DNA of 64,000 nt from JABDQW01 sp942492025. GTDB taxonomy: Bacteria > Pseudomonadota > Gammaproteobacteria > SZUA-229. The position numbers and the translations under genes are program-made. The DNA lies in the NCBI GenBank assembly GCA_942492025.1, contig CALODJ010000010.1:372001-436000 (forward strand), given 5' to 3'. Shown piece by piece: positions 44,681 through 53,644 of this stretch (the stretch's first letter is position 1; every line of letters begins with the position of its first letter). The notes under the pieces were generated by a model. It was given only the letters and a program-made list of their open reading frames with translations, did no database searches and was not told where the DNA came from.

Positions 44681-44838
44681 CGAATTGACTGTAAAACAGT
44701 GCATTTTCAGCTTAAGTAAGCGCCATTTCCCCCGGCACCTCTATTTATTGCCCGGACATCGTGTTTCACTTCAATATCTATCTAAGATAGACTTGTTCGA
44801 CAACCAGGCGTGCATTCGAGTAAAGGGAGATTCAGTTA

Positions 44839-45810
44839 ATGGCCATATCAGTCGGTACTTTCAATCTCAACAATCTGTTCTCAAGATTCAATTTTCAGGG
44901 TGAAATCACCGATACACCGGAAGGTGGCGGTATAACGCTGGAGTTCGACAGTGAACAGGACTACAAAGCCCGAACTTTCATGGGACGCCTGGTCAAAAAC
45001 AAAGACGCGGAAGACACGCAAACTATTGCTGACCGGATTCTGTCGATGAATGTTGATGTGCTCGCCGTTCAAGAGGTGGAGCACATCGAAATTCTGAAAG
45101 AATTCAATCAAAACCATCTACATGGGCTTTATGCGCATGTCGCGCTGATCGAAGGCAATGACAGGCGTATGATCGATGTCGGTGTGCTATCAAAGCTGCC
45201 TCTCGGCGCACTCACATCACACCAGACCGCAGTGCATCCTGACGAACCGGAAGCACGTGTTTTTAGCCGCGATTTACTTCAAGTCGAAATCCTCGACGCT
45301 AACCGCCGGCATAAACTTTTCACGCTTTACAATACGCATCTGAAAAGCCACTTCGTTCCGTATTATGAAGACCAGGTTGCCGGTAAAGAACTGGCAAACC
45401 AGCGCCGTCAGCGTCAGGCGCAAACTATCTCCCGAATCCTCAGTGACACGGAACGACCCAACAGCTCGTTTATCCTGCTCGGTGATATGAATGACCCGCC
45501 CGAATCCGAATACTTGCAGCCTATGTATGAAGCCGATGGCCGGGCATTGTTTAATGCCCTGCAGGCGCCTGTTGAAACGCGTGAAGCCAAAGCCGAAACT
45601 GCGGGGCAGGGCCCAGGCCCTCAATCAGCGGCATGGACTCACCGATATAACCCACCGGGACCACCTTTCCCGGAATACAGACTGCTCGATCAAATCTGGC
45701 TGAGTCAGCCACTGCAAGGGAAGCTGCTCAGCAGTCATATCGATCGCCGAAGCAAACACGGCGGCGATGGCGGTGACCACGATCCGGCGTGGGTAGTACT
45801 GGAGCTGTAA
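44839..45810 (+). CDS. Endonuclease/exonuclease/phosphatase family protein
   Basis: 323 residues. The EEP fold is shown by GTFNLNNLFSR, VLAVQEVEHIEIL (metal-binding Glu), LYNTHLKSHF, FILLGDMNDPPESEYLQ (Asp and Asn of the catalytic site), and the C-terminal SKHGGDGGDHDPAW (catalytic His-Asp). Such enzymes act as nucleases or phosphodiesterases, often secreted or periplasmic, but no signal peptide is seen here. The substrate is unknown. GGGAGA precedes the ATG. Confidence 0.88.
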   Translation: MAISVGTFNLNNLFSRFNFQGEITDTPEGGGITLEFDSEQDYKARTFMGRLVKNKDAEDTQTIADRILSMNVDVLAVQEVEHIEILKEFNQNHLHGLYAHVALIEGNDRRMIDVGVLSKLPLGALTSHQTAVHPDEPEARVFSRDLLQVEILDANRRHKLFTLYNTHLKSHFVPYYEDQVAGKELANQRRQRQAQTISRILSDTERPNSSFILLGDMNDPPESEYLQPMYEADGRALFNALQAPVETREAKAETAGQGPGPQSAAWTHRYNPPGPPFPEYRLLDQIWLSQPLQGKLLSSHIDRRSKHGGDGGDHDPAWVVLEL

Positions 45811-45836
45811 GTATTCAGGGCGCAGCAAGTAAAGAT

Positions 45837-45856
45837 AAGGGGTCAAATCTTGACAT
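45837..45856. repeat. Inverted repeat family F, left of the second Y1 transposase
   Basis: AAGGGGTCAAATCTTGACAT here is mirrored by ATAAGTCAAGATTTGACTTA at 46831-46850, with CAAATCTTGAC/GTCAAGATTTG as the exact core. It lies 30 bases before the transposase start. Confidence 0.75.
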
Positions 45857-45885
45857 ATAGTATTTAGCTGGCTATATAAAGGGAT

Positions 45886-46851
45886 ATGGTCAGGCCCTTA
45901 CGAATTGAATATGACGATGCGGTGTACCACGTCATGAATCGTGGTCGAGGTCGGGCGTTGACATTTCATGGCGAAGCCTATTATCAAGCCTATTTGCAGG
46001 GTATTGAAGAAGCGGATCAACGCTTCGGATCACAATGTTTAGCGTATTGCTTGATGGGGAACCATTATCATTTGCTGATAAAAACGCCCCGTGGCAATTT
46101 GAGCCGAATCATGCGGCACATCGATGGATTGTATACCCAACGTTACAATCGCTTGAAGAAAACCGATGGGCCGTTGTTTCGAGGACGCTACCAAGCGATA
46201 TTGATCGATACGAATGCGTATTTGCTGCAAGCCAGTCGGTACATACACCGCAATCCGATAGAAATGAAAAAGCCGCTGGTTAAACCACTGGAAAAATACC
46301 CGTGGTCGAGCTATTCGGCGTACATCAATCAAGGAAACTGTCCGGCGTGGTTATATCGGGAGGCTGTTTATGATGAACTTTCGTCAAGACAACGCTACGC
46401 AGCGTATCGGCGCTATGTGGAAGCGGGTAACGATGAGGAAACCAGGCAATTTTATAGTAAAGGCACCCTGACACCTATATGGGGAGACAAACCATTCAAA
46501 GATCGGGTCTTATCAAGAACACAGCAATCAAAGACTGAGGTGGCGAAGCGATCGACGCGAGGTGTCGTGGGTCTAACCCAGGTTGTAAAAACGGTAGCGC
46601 ACTTTTATGGCGTGTCCACCGATCAAATTACGATGGCTACTCGCGGGAGAGGTCCAAAAAATATTCCGCGTTGGATTGCGATGAAGCTCTGTCAGGATTA
46701 TTCCGGCAAGACGTTAAGTGAAATTGCAGGCCATTTTAATGTCAGTCATTACTGTACGGTATCGCAGACGATAGGTCGTCTAAACAGAATTTTAGAGGAC
46801 GACCGGAATTTACAGAAGGAAATAACTACTATAAGTCAAGATTTGACTTAA
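45886..46851 (+). CDS. Y1 transposase with DnaA-domain-IV-like C-terminal tail
   Basis: 321 residues. The N-terminal 160 residues are a RAYT/IS200-like Y1 transposase (MNRGRGRALTFHG, the HUH pair in CLMGNHYHLLIKTP, RHIDGLYTQRYNRLKKTDGP, YIHRNPIEM). The C-terminal 80 residues read VSTDQITMATRGRGPKNIPR, WIAMKLCQDYSGKTLSEIAGHF and HYCTVSQTIGRLNRIL, which strongly resembles domain IV of DnaA (the DnaA-box-binding helix-turn-helix). The frame ends in the right-hand family F repeat. It appears intact. Confidence 0.85.
   Translation: MVRPLRIEYDDAVYHVMNRGRGRALTFHGEAYYQAYLQGIEEADQRFGSQCLAYCLMGNHYHLLIKTPRGNLSRIMRHIDGLYTQRYNRLKKTDGPLFRGRYQAILIDTNAYLLQASRYIHRNPIEMKKPLVKPLEKYPWSSYSAYINQGNCPAWLYREAVYDELSSRQRYAAYRRYVEAGNDEETRQFYSKGTLTPIWGDKPFKDRVLSRTQQSKTEVAKRSTRGVVGLTQVVKTVAHFYGVSTDQITMATRGRGPKNIPRWIAMKLCQDYSGKTLSEIAGHFNVSHYCTVSQTIGRLNRILEDDRNLQKEITTISQDLT
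46831..46850. repeat. Inverted repeat family F, right of the second Y1 transposase
   Basis: ATAAGTCAAGATTTGACTTA is the mirror of the left copy at 45837 and overlaps the last codons and stop of the transposase frame. Confidence 0.7.
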
Positions 46852-46885
46852 TGACCCTTAATTAGACCCCTTAATTATAGGTGAC

Positions 46886-46961
46886 GTAGGGTGCGCTGTG
46901 CGCACCACTCTGCAACAATCATGCGTGTTGTATTGAATTCGGTGCGCACGGCGCACCCTAC
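46886..46961. repeat. Palindromic repeat family A, copy 4
   Basis: Left arm GTAGGGTGCGCTGTGCGCAC from 46886 and right arm GGTGCGCACGGCGCACCC ending TAC at 46961, just after the second Y1 transposase. The rest of the 46852-47167 gap is AT-rich and shows no gene. Confidence 0.85.
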
Positions 46962-47167
46962 GATGTATACGCGTTATGTCATCAATTAAATACGTAACAT
47001 ATACAACAATGACAGGCAGGCATGCAAGGAACCTAACCGGTCGATTCATTCGTTGTGTGGATCATTGATCTGCGTGTGTCTTTGTATTCAGACCATACCA
47101 GGCGATTGATTTGTGTCAGGCAGGGCATATATACTGGTTCGCCTTGCCGCCCACTAAGGACTGAACC

Positions 47168-47737
47168 ATGGATAATCCTACCACTTTGCTAGTCGCGATC
47201 ATGTTCGTGACCGTACTTGCGATGGCCATCGGCAATATACTGATGGTATGCGCAGAGATTGCTGGTGGGCTGCGACGCCCCATGCCGGAGCGCATTCAGC
47301 TGAGCTGGATATTTTTGATGCTGTTCGCACTGCTCAGCCTGTTCTGGGAAACCACGGCATTACTCGAAGTCGAGCAGTGGTTGTTCGTCGAGTTTCTCTA
47401 TGTGATCGCCGGACCCATGGTGCTGCTGTTTGCGACCAGTGTCATTACCGCGCCTGCCAGTGATCAAGAAAGTATCGAGAGTCATGGCCATTACTTCGAG
47501 TTATGCCCGCGTTTCTTCATCATGCTGGCTCTTCACGAGGTCTGGATACTCGGCATCGATTACTGGTACGCGACTTTCAGCACCAGGAGTCTGATCGGTG
47601 CGGCAATGCTTGTCCTGTACCTGATACTGGCTTTTTCCGGCAGCCTGCGTGTTCACGTCGCCGGCGCCTCGTTGATCTGGGCGGGCTACGTCCTCGGGCT
47701 GGTGCTGCGGACGCTGGGGACAACGGGTACCCAGTAA
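47168..47737 (+). CDS. Small multi-pass membrane protein, unknown function
   Basis: 189 residues with five or six hydrophobic segments (LVAIMFVTVLAMAIGNILMVC, LSWIFLMLFALLSLFW, EFLYVIAGPMVLLFATSVI, FFIMLALHEVWILGIDYWY, LIGAAMLVLYLILAFS, GASLIWAGYVLGLVLRTL). A conserved-looking His and Trp occur in the third-to-fourth segment region. No family recognised. Both neighbours look unrelated. Confidence 0.7.
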   Translation: MDNPTTLLVAIMFVTVLAMAIGNILMVCAEIAGGLRRPMPERIQLSWIFLMLFALLSLFWETTALLEVEQWLFVEFLYVIAGPMVLLFATSVITAPASDQESIESHGHYFELCPRFFIMLALHEVWILGIDYWYATFSTRSLIGAAMLVLYLILAFSGSLRVHVAGASLIWAGYVLGLVLRTLGTTGTQ

Positions 47738-47824
47738 ATGGGCTACGGTATATACCAGCTCGGTGATGTACAAGCACGTTCCTGGCTTGTCATCGGGACA
47801 TCTTTGAATTGAGTGATGCGCCGG

Positions 47825-48325
47825 TTACTTCCCGGGAATCACCGCGTGGGCGCTGTGGATGAACAGCGATCGGAGCTTCTCCCAGAAGTCGCCACCCAGC
47901 ATGATCAGGCTGATCAGCAGCAACACATCGCCCGCGATAGCAAGGGACAGGGTATGAGCTTCCAGACCCGATAGGAAGTGCGCGGCATAAGGCGAAATCC
48001 AGCCGTAAAACAGTGGGAGAGCGAACAACACCAGACCGATGCTGTAACGTGTACGGCTGACTGTTTCTGGCGGGCCATAAGCTTTCAGAAACCCAAAGAC
48101 ACGGGCCTTGATATAGGCGAAGCCATCTTTCCCCGCAATCGTTGCACCGGCCACCAGCAGGATTTCTGCTAGGACCACCATGACGCCGCTGAACGTGGCG
48201 ATGGCTGTCGCGGAAAAACCCAGCAGTGGCATTAGCGGCAGCACAACTACCCAACCCATGCTGAAGACGAACATCACGAACGCGATCTTGATTCGCCAGT
48301 TCGCTTTTATCCTGTCATCACTCAT
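47825..48325 (-). CDS. Four-helix membrane protein (transporter-suffix-domain-like)
   Basis: 166 residues with four transmembrane helices (IKIAFVMFVFSMGWVVVLPL, TFSGVMVVLAEILLVAGATI, GLVLFALPLFYGWISPY, SLAIAGDVLLLISLIMLGGDFWEKLRSLF). The pattern matches proteins annotated as transporter suffix domain, a short stand-alone form of a domain found after some transporters. The function is unknown. The AATGA start context supports the ATG at 48325. Confidence 0.7.
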   Translation of the reverse strand: MSDDRIKANWRIKIAFVMFVFSMGWVVVLPLMPLLGFSATAIATFSGVMVVLAEILLVAGATIAGKDGFAYIKARVFGFLKAYGPPETVSRTRYSIGLVLFALPLFYGWISPYAAHFLSGLEAHTLSLAIAGDVLLLISLIMLGGDFWEKLRSLFIHSAHAVIPGK

Positions 48326-48539
48326 TGTTCATTAACTCCGTATGCAAAAGTGCTTATTCGTTGCCGAAAGCATTCTATCAGCTTATCAGAGTCTGGTAAT
48401 GTAATGCCTGTGTATGTGACTGTTCAAATGCGGAGTGTGTAGCGACAACCCTGCAGGGTTGGAAAAACTTTTGAGTTGCGTGTGACAATATTCATTGTCA
48501 GATCGAATCATCATTCGACTTTTAATAAATTAATAGAAC

Positions 48540-49529
48540 TTACACCCAGAATCCTGCTACTCGCTCGATGGTCCAGTAAGCTGCAACACCGCCGATCACA
48601 TAGGTTGTAAGCCACTCCGCCGGTCGCAACGGAAAGGCTTTTATTCGGTGGATAAGCCATGTTGACGTCAGCACCATGGCGACAAAGGCCAGCTGGCCCA
48701 GTTCGACACCGACATTGAAGAATACCAGTGCAAACGGGATCGCGTGTTCCGGTAAACCCACTTCGGCGAGTGCACCGGCAAAACCAAAGCCGTGTAGCAG
48801 GCCAAAGATAAAAGCGACGACCCAGGGCCAGCGTTCGGCGTAGCCCGGTCGTCCGCGACGGCTGTGAACGATCTCGGTTGCAAGAAATAGAATGCTCAAT
48901 GCGATGATTGCTTCCACCGGTTGTTGCGGCACATGAACGACACCCAGCGTCGCACCGGCCAGTGCGATGCTGTGCGCAACAGTAAAGGCTGTAATGGTCC
49001 ATACCAGGCGCCGTAGCCCGTCAACGATCAGCAGCAGCGCAAACACGAACAGCAAATGATCGACACCCAGCAGGATATGCTCGACACCCAGCCACAGGTA
49101 GGTCGCGCTCAATGCCAGTTTGCTCGGTGAACCGGTCACCAGGAATGATGGCTCACCCGGTTTGATGCGCGTGGTTTGCACGGCGCCATCGAGGTGCTGC
49201 ACGCGAGCGAGTACATCGGTGAGTGTGTTTTCCAGCCCGTCGATCGAAATGCGTTGATCGGCCAGTCCGTTGTCGCAGCGAATGGTCCAGCGGGTGATCA
49301 GGGCGCCGCCCGCACTGCGCGCAGCCGGTGGCACGACTTCGCTACACATGTCCGGAAACTGTGGATCGAGCTGCAGACGCATGTCGCCGCGCATCGGGAC
49401 TTTCCACAGCACGCTGTAGGTCTCGGCTGTGACTTCCTTGACTTCCAGGTAGCCCGGTCGCATTTCGTGCGCCTGCACCTGTCCAGCCAGCAAGCTCAAC
49501 AAGCCGATGAAGAGAAACCAGCGTTTCAT
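48540..49529 (-). CDS. HupE/UreJ-family membrane protein with exported N-terminal domain
   Basis: 329 residues. The signal peptide ends near VQAHE. A soluble N-terminal domain of about 130 residues precedes a HupE/UreJ_2-type membrane half (YLWLGVEHILLGVDHLLFVF, LTAFTVAHSIALAGATL, AFIFGLLHGFGFAGALAEVG, FNVGVELGQLAFVAMVL) rich in the His residues typical of nickel/metal-transport HupE proteins. It overlaps the parvulin gene upstream by four bases, and this pairing recurs in many proteobacteria. Its transport substrate is not established. Confidence 0.85.
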   Translation of the reverse strand: MKRWFLFIGLLSLLAGQVQAHEMRPGYLEVKEVTAETYSVLWKVPMRGDMRLQLDPQFPDMCSEVVPPAARSAGGALITRWTIRCDNGLADQRISIDGLENTLTDVLARVQHLDGAVQTTRIKPGEPSFLVTGSPSKLALSATYLWLGVEHILLGVDHLLFVFALLLIVDGLRRLVWTITAFTVAHSIALAGATLGVVHVPQQPVEAIIALSILFLATEIVHSRRGRPGYAERWPWVVAFIFGLLHGFGFAGALAEVGLPEHAIPFALVFFNVGVELGQLAFVAMVLTSTWLIHRIKAFPLRPAEWLTTYVIGGVAAYWTIERVAGFWV

Positions 49530-50410
49530 GGTTCGGCTTCTATCTTGGCCATGCTTTGCTGGGAAGGCTGCTCGACAATCACGTCGTAACGCTCGCGTAA
49601 ATTTTTAAAAAAGGCCTGGTTGGCTTGTTGCCTGCGCTCAGCCAGTAATTCATAGAGCACCGCGTCGCGGACCTCGGCCAATGGCGGCAGCCGGGCTTCG
49701 CTACGATCTTTGATATGGACCAGGTGCAGGCCGTAGCCGGAAACAACGGGACCCTGCCAGCTGCCCGTCGTTACTGTTGCCAGAGACTGCGCAAAGTCGC
49801 TACCGAACATGCGTGACACCTGCTGCTCACTCTGGTTTTCAAACGCATAACCAAACATGAACGCATCACCTGCAGCGGTGGCGTCGCCGGCATCCGGTTC
49901 TGACGACAGGGTTTCCAGCAGTTGCGCGGCATCCTGTTCGACGCCATCGCCGCGCTTGTCTGCATTGAGGTACACATGTACGAATGAGGTGCGTGCGGGC
50001 TCGATGAATTTGTCGGGATTGTCGTTCAGGAAACGCTGCAGTTCTTCATCAGCTGGTTCCGCGGCATCGACCAGGTCGTTGAACATAAACTCAACTTTCT
50101 GCGCCATGCGGCGGCGCACGATGGTGTCGTCCTGATCCAGGCCCATGGCCAGGGCTTCGCGGTAAAGAATTTCCTCGCGTATTTGCGCTTCCACCAGGCC
50201 GTTCAACTCCTGTTGCGTGGGTAAGCGCTGTAATTTACGCTCGAACAGCGTGATCATACGATCGATATCGGCCTCGGAGATGACGATGCGGTTATCCGAC
50301 GCCGACTCAGGTTCGGCAACCTGATAGAACAGCGCAAACAGTGCCGCACCGATCAGCAGGAAATGGAACAGGGGCTCCTGAAGCCAGCGTTTCAACTGTG
50401 TCCTCCTCAT
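49526..50410 (-). CDS. Parvulin-type peptidyl-prolyl isomerase, membrane-anchored
   Basis: 294 residues. One N-terminal transmembrane helix (HFLLIGAALFALFYQV) is followed by a SurA-N-like helical region (IVISEADIDRMITLFERKLQ) and a degenerate PpiC domain (ASVFVHVYLN-like FVHVYLNADKRG, and GPVVSGYGLHLVHIKDRSEA). It belongs to the PpiD/SurA-like foldase group and probably acts in the periplasm. It is coupled to the downstream HupE-like gene and lies 17 bases after hemC. Confidence 0.85.
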   Translation of the reverse strand: MRRTQLKRWLQEPLFHFLLIGAALFALFYQVAEPESASDNRIVISEADIDRMITLFERKLQRLPTQQELNGLVEAQIREEILYREALAMGLDQDDTIVRRRMAQKVEFMFNDLVDAAEPADEELQRFLNDNPDKFIEPARTSFVHVYLNADKRGDGVEQDAAQLLETLSSEPDAGDATAAGDAFMFGYAFENQSEQQVSRMFGSDFAQSLATVTTGSWQGPVVSGYGLHLVHIKDRSEARLPPLAEVRDAVLYELLAERRQQANQAFFKNLRERYDVIVEQPSQQSMAKIEAEP

Positions 50411-50427
50411 GTGCTTAGTTAACTTAT

Positions 50428-51366
50428 TCAGGTGTCGTTCTGGTCTGCGTATAGCCTGTCCAGAATGTGTCTTGCGCCTTTGCCGAGCAGTTCGCCGGCG
50501 AGGTCGGTACCGAGCGTTTCGGCTTTCTGCTTGCTGCCGCGGATTTCACCGCTGATGATGTTACTGCCGTCCGCTTCGCCGACCAGTGCGCGCAGGTGCA
50601 GCTCGTCGTCATCGATGGTGGCATGGCACGCAATCGGTACCTGGCAGCCGCCATTGAGGCCGTGGTTCAGAGCGCGTTCTGCGACGACGCGGTAGCGCGT
50701 GGTCGGGTGATCGAGTATCGAGATCAATTCCAGGGTTTCATCATCGTCTTCGCGGGCTTCGAGGCCGATCGCGCCCTGGCCGACGGCCGGCAGGATCAGG
50801 TCGGGTGCGATGCGCTGTTTGATCCGGTGCGCCATTTCGAGGCGAATCAACCCGGCACAGGCCAGTATGATGGCATCGTAGCGGCCGTCATCCAGCTTGG
50901 ACAGGCGGGTGTTCACATTGCCGCGCAGGTCTTCGATCTGCAGGTCGGGGCGTTTGTGCAACAACTGGCAGCGTCGTCTCAGGCTGCTTGTGCCGACGAC
51001 AGCGCCCTCGGGCAGCGCATCCAGGTCAGCGTACTCGTTGGAGACGAACGCATCGCAGGGCTCTTCACGCTTGAGGATGGTGGATAAATACAGGCCTTCG
51101 GGGAAGTCCATCGGCACGTCCTTGATCGAATGGGCGGCGATATCGGCACGGCCTTCGAGCATGCCCTGTTCCAGCTCCTTGACGAACAGGCCCTTGCCGC
51201 CGATTTTCGCCAGTGGCGTATCGAGTATCTTGTCGCCCTGAGTGGACATTGTCACCAGCTCGACCTCGAGGCCATCATGGGCCTGCTGCAGACGTGCCTT
51301 GACGTGTTCGGCCTGCCACAGTGCCAGCGGGCTTTTTCGGGTTGCGATGCGGAGTAGTGGTTTCAT
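50428..51366 (-). CDS. hemC: Hydroxymethylbilane synthase (porphobilinogen deaminase)
   Basis: The start at 51366 (MKPLLRIATRKSPLALWQAEHV) gives 312 residues, the normal HemC length. KGLFVKELEQGMLEGRADIAAHSIKDVPMDFP, EDLRGNVNTRLSKLDDGRYDAIILACAGL and the cofactor cysteine in NGGCQVPIACHA are diagnostic. The enzyme makes hydroxymethylbilane from four porphobilinogens in heme synthesis. It leads an operon with the parvulin and HupE-like genes. The upstream 4.5S RNA gene is divergent. Confidence 0.97.
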   Translation of the reverse strand: MKPLLRIATRKSPLALWQAEHVKARLQQAHDGLEVELVTMSTQGDKILDTPLAKIGGKGLFVKELEQGMLEGRADIAAHSIKDVPMDFPEGLYLSTILKREEPCDAFVSNEYADLDALPEGAVVGTSSLRRRCQLLHKRPDLQIEDLRGNVNTRLSKLDDGRYDAIILACAGLIRLEMAHRIKQRIAPDLILPAVGQGAIGLEAREDDDETLELISILDHPTTRYRVVAERALNHGLNGGCQVPIACHATIDDDELHLRALVGEADGSNIISGEIRGSKQKAETLGTDLAGELLGKGARHILDRLYADQNDT

Positions 51367-51445
51367 GGGCCCGGCATTATACCCGACACGCTGGCGCGTT
51401 TGTTCGAACTTGCGCACGCGCATAGCCTAAAACCGGTGTGATGCG

Positions 51446-51451
51446 TATAAT
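51446..51451 (+). promoter_or_regulatory. -10 element of the 4.5S RNA gene
   Basis: A perfect TATAAT lies about 12 bases before the mature 5' end of the RNA, followed by a GC-rich discriminator (GCGCGCTCC) as seen in stringently controlled stable-RNA promoters. I see no good -35 match. Confidence 0.6.
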
Positions 51452-51462
51452 GCGCGCTCCAT

Positions 51463-51574
51463 GGTGACCTGTTCTGGTTCCCTCGCGACGAACAGCTGTG
51501 AACCCCGCCAGGCCCGGAAGGGAGCAACGGTAACAGTGACTTCGGGCGCCGGGGTGTAGCTGGGATGGGTCGCC
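51463..51574 (+). ncRNA. ffs: 4.5S signal recognition particle RNA
   Basis: The conserved Ffh-binding core ACCCCGCCAGGCCCGGAAGG followed by GAGCAACGGTAACAGTGACT and GCCGGGGTGTAGCTG is unmistakable. The ends GGTGACC (51463) and GGTCGCC (51568-51574) pair to close the long hairpin. At 112 bases it has the usual size. It lies upstream of dnaX, as in Pseudomonas and other gammaproteobacteria. Confidence 0.93.
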
Positions 51575-51615
51575 ACCCTTTCTGAGAAACTGCGTTCGCG
51601 GTGCACCCAAAAATT

Positions 51616-51718
51616 GTCATAGCGAGGAGCGACAGCGACGTGGCAATCTCCCTCGAGTAGCGATGTGGTCGCTACATTCCAGGTTGCATGAGATTGCTTC
51701 ACTGCGTTCGCAATAGCT
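51616..51718. repeat. Repeat family D, copy 2
   Basis: TCATAGCGAGGAGCGACAGC, GACGTGGCAATCTC and, at the right end, GAGATTGCTTCACTGCGTTC and GCAATAGCT form an imperfect inverted pair over about 100 bases. It lies between the 4.5S RNA and dnaX. Confidence 0.7.
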
Positions 51719-51750
51719 ACGGTTTGAGTGAAGAGCAAGCTTACGGACAC

Positions 51751-51876
51751 GAAGACCAGCCTGAGCCGTGATAGGCATGTTTGAATAACGCACTGTATTT
51801 TTAATCATCTGGATACCCTTTAAATAGATTAGTGCCTTATCAATATTCAACGCCGCCTGGTGATAAATGCGGGCTA
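51751..51876. repeat. Repeat family C, full copy 2
   Basis: A 126-base unit from GAAGACCAGCCTGAGCCGTG to AAATGCGGGCTA. It is similar over its whole length to the unit at 33696-33821, which has exactly the same length. It fills the rest of the 51575-51944 gap before dnaX. Confidence 0.75.
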
Positions 51877-51944
51877 GTTGGCCGAAGAGCTTATTTTTGC
51901 AGTAGAATGAAGCCCTCACAAGCAAGCGGTATTCCTTCAATCTC

Positions 51945-53630
51945 ATGAGCTATCAGGTTCTGGCCCGGAAATGGCGGCCGGCTAATTTCGAAGAGCTGGT
52001 CGGGCAAAAACACGTACAGCGCGCGCTGGTTAACGGTCTTGATGAGGACCGCCTGCACCATGCCTACCTGTTTACCGGCACGCGAGGCGTCGGCAAGACC
52101 ACGATCGCCCGAATATTTGCCAAATCGCTCAACTGTGAGACCGGTGTCACCTCCAAACCCTGTGGTCAATGCACGGCCTGTCGGGAAATTGCTGAAGGCC
52201 GCTTCGTCGATCTGATCGAAGTCGATGCCGCCTCGCGCACCGGCGTCGATGATACCCGCGAGCTGCTGGAGAACGTGCAGTACGCGCCGAGCCGCGGACG
52301 TTACAAAGTGTACCTGATCGACGAGGTGCACATGTTTTCCAAACACAGTTTCAATGCACTGCTGAAGACGCTGGAAGAGCCGCCGCCGCATGTAAAATTT
52401 TTGCTCGCGACCACCGATCCGCAGAAGCTGCCAGTGACGATCCTTTCCCGTTGTTTGCAGTTCAACCTGAAGCGCTTGCCGATCAATCTGATCGTTTCCC
52501 ACCTGCAGCATATACTCGATGCGGAAACGGTCGAGTATGATCTGATTGCGTTGCAGCTGCTGGCCGAAGGCGCGGACGGCAGCATGCGTGATGGTCTGAG
52601 CCTGCTCGATCAGGCCCTGGCGTTTGGTGGCGGCGTCGTCCGCGAACAGGACGTACGTGATATGCTCGGCACTGTATCGCGTGATCGCGTGCTCAATCTG
52701 GTTCGAGCCTTGCTGCATCGTGACGCCGGGGTTGCCATGCAGGAAGTCGCCGCGCTCGCCGAATTTACCCCGGATTACGAAAGCGTACTGGCCGAGCTAC
52801 TGAGCCTGCTACACCACATGATGCTGGCCAAAACGGTACCGGAAGCGCTGGATGAATATATCAGTGATCGCGAGGCCCTGTTGCAGCTGTGTGAACAGAT
52901 CAGTGGCGAGGATCTGCAGTTGTTTTACCAGATCGGCCTGATTGGACGTCGAGATCTGCCGCTGGCACCGAGCGAACGCGGCGGTTTCGAGATGGTGCTG
53001 CTGCGCATGCTGGCATTCAGGCCGGCGCAGACCGACGCACAAGCGTCGACGACGGATCGTGCCAAAGCCGCGGCGGTGCAGCCGCCGCAAGCGAACAAGG
53101 CGCAGCCCGAGCAGGCAGTAAGGTCGCAGCCCGAGCAGGCAGTAAGGTCGCAGCCCGAGCAGGCAGTAAACTCGCAGCCCGCACAGCCTGCACAGCCTGC
53201 ACGCGTTGAGGCAAAACCGGTGCCGGTGAAAGGCAATCGGGTGACACAGGACTGGCGGCAGATCATGGAGGGTCTGGCGATCAGCGGTATGGTGCGTCAG
53301 CTCGCTGCCAACTGCCTGCTGCTGGAACAGGACGGCGATACCATTCGTCTAGGTCTCGATCACGGTTACAAACAGTTGCTCAATCCCAAGGCTGAGAAAC
53401 GACTGCAGCAGGCGTTGGGCGAGTATTTTGATGCCAACATACGCCTTGAGATAGAAACCTACTCGGATGACAATGATGAAACACCTGCACAAGCTGAAGA
53501 GCGCGAGAAAAACGCGCGCCAGCAACAGGCTGAAAAATCGATCGAAGAAGACGGTTTCGTGCGGGCCATGAAAGAAACGTTCAATGCAGAAGTCGTGCCC
53601 GGTTCGGTACGGCCATCGGACGATAATTAA
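51945..53630 (+). CDS. dnaX: DNA polymerase III subunit gamma/tau
   Basis: 561 residues. Domain I-III of the clamp loader: ARKWRPANFEELVGQKHVQR, Walker A TGTRGVGKTT, the zinc-binding CETG...CGQCTAC cluster, LIDEVHMFSKHSFNALLKTLEEPP and the arginine-finger SRC in ILSRCLQFNL. The tau extension begins after about residue 360. It contains a tandem QPEQAVRS repeat (53103-53174, three copies of a 24-base unit) and a conserved polymerase-contact domain (QDWRQIMEGLAISGMVRQLA). I see no strong slippage heptamer for gamma. The start is the ATG at 51945. Confidence 0.97.
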   Translation: MSYQVLARKWRPANFEELVGQKHVQRALVNGLDEDRLHHAYLFTGTRGVGKTTIARIFAKSLNCETGVTSKPCGQCTACREIAEGRFVDLIEVDAASRTGVDDTRELLENVQYAPSRGRYKVYLIDEVHMFSKHSFNALLKTLEEPPPHVKFLLATTDPQKLPVTILSRCLQFNLKRLPINLIVSHLQHILDAETVEYDLIALQLLAEGADGSMRDGLSLLDQALAFGGGVVREQDVRDMLGTVSRDRVLNLVRALLHRDAGVAMQEVAALAEFTPDYESVLAELLSLLHHMMLAKTVPEALDEYISDREALLQLCEQISGEDLQLFYQIGLIGRRDLPLAPSERGGFEMVLLRMLAFRPAQTDAQASTTDRAKAAAVQPPQANKAQPEQAVRSQPEQAVRSQPEQAVNSQPAQPAQPARVEAKPVPVKGNRVTQDWRQIMEGLAISGMVRQLAANCLLLEQDGDTIRLGLDHGYKQLLNPKAEKRLQQALGEYFDANIRLEIETYSDDNDETPAQAEEREKNARQQQAEKSIEEDGFVRAMKETFNAEVVPGSVRPSDDN

Positions 53631-53644
53631 CAAGAGGTAAGACT

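Noticed and set aside
51945..53630. Programmed frameshift giving the gamma form of DnaX
   Set aside because: No A-rich slippery heptamer followed by a stem was found near the end of the clamp-loader region.
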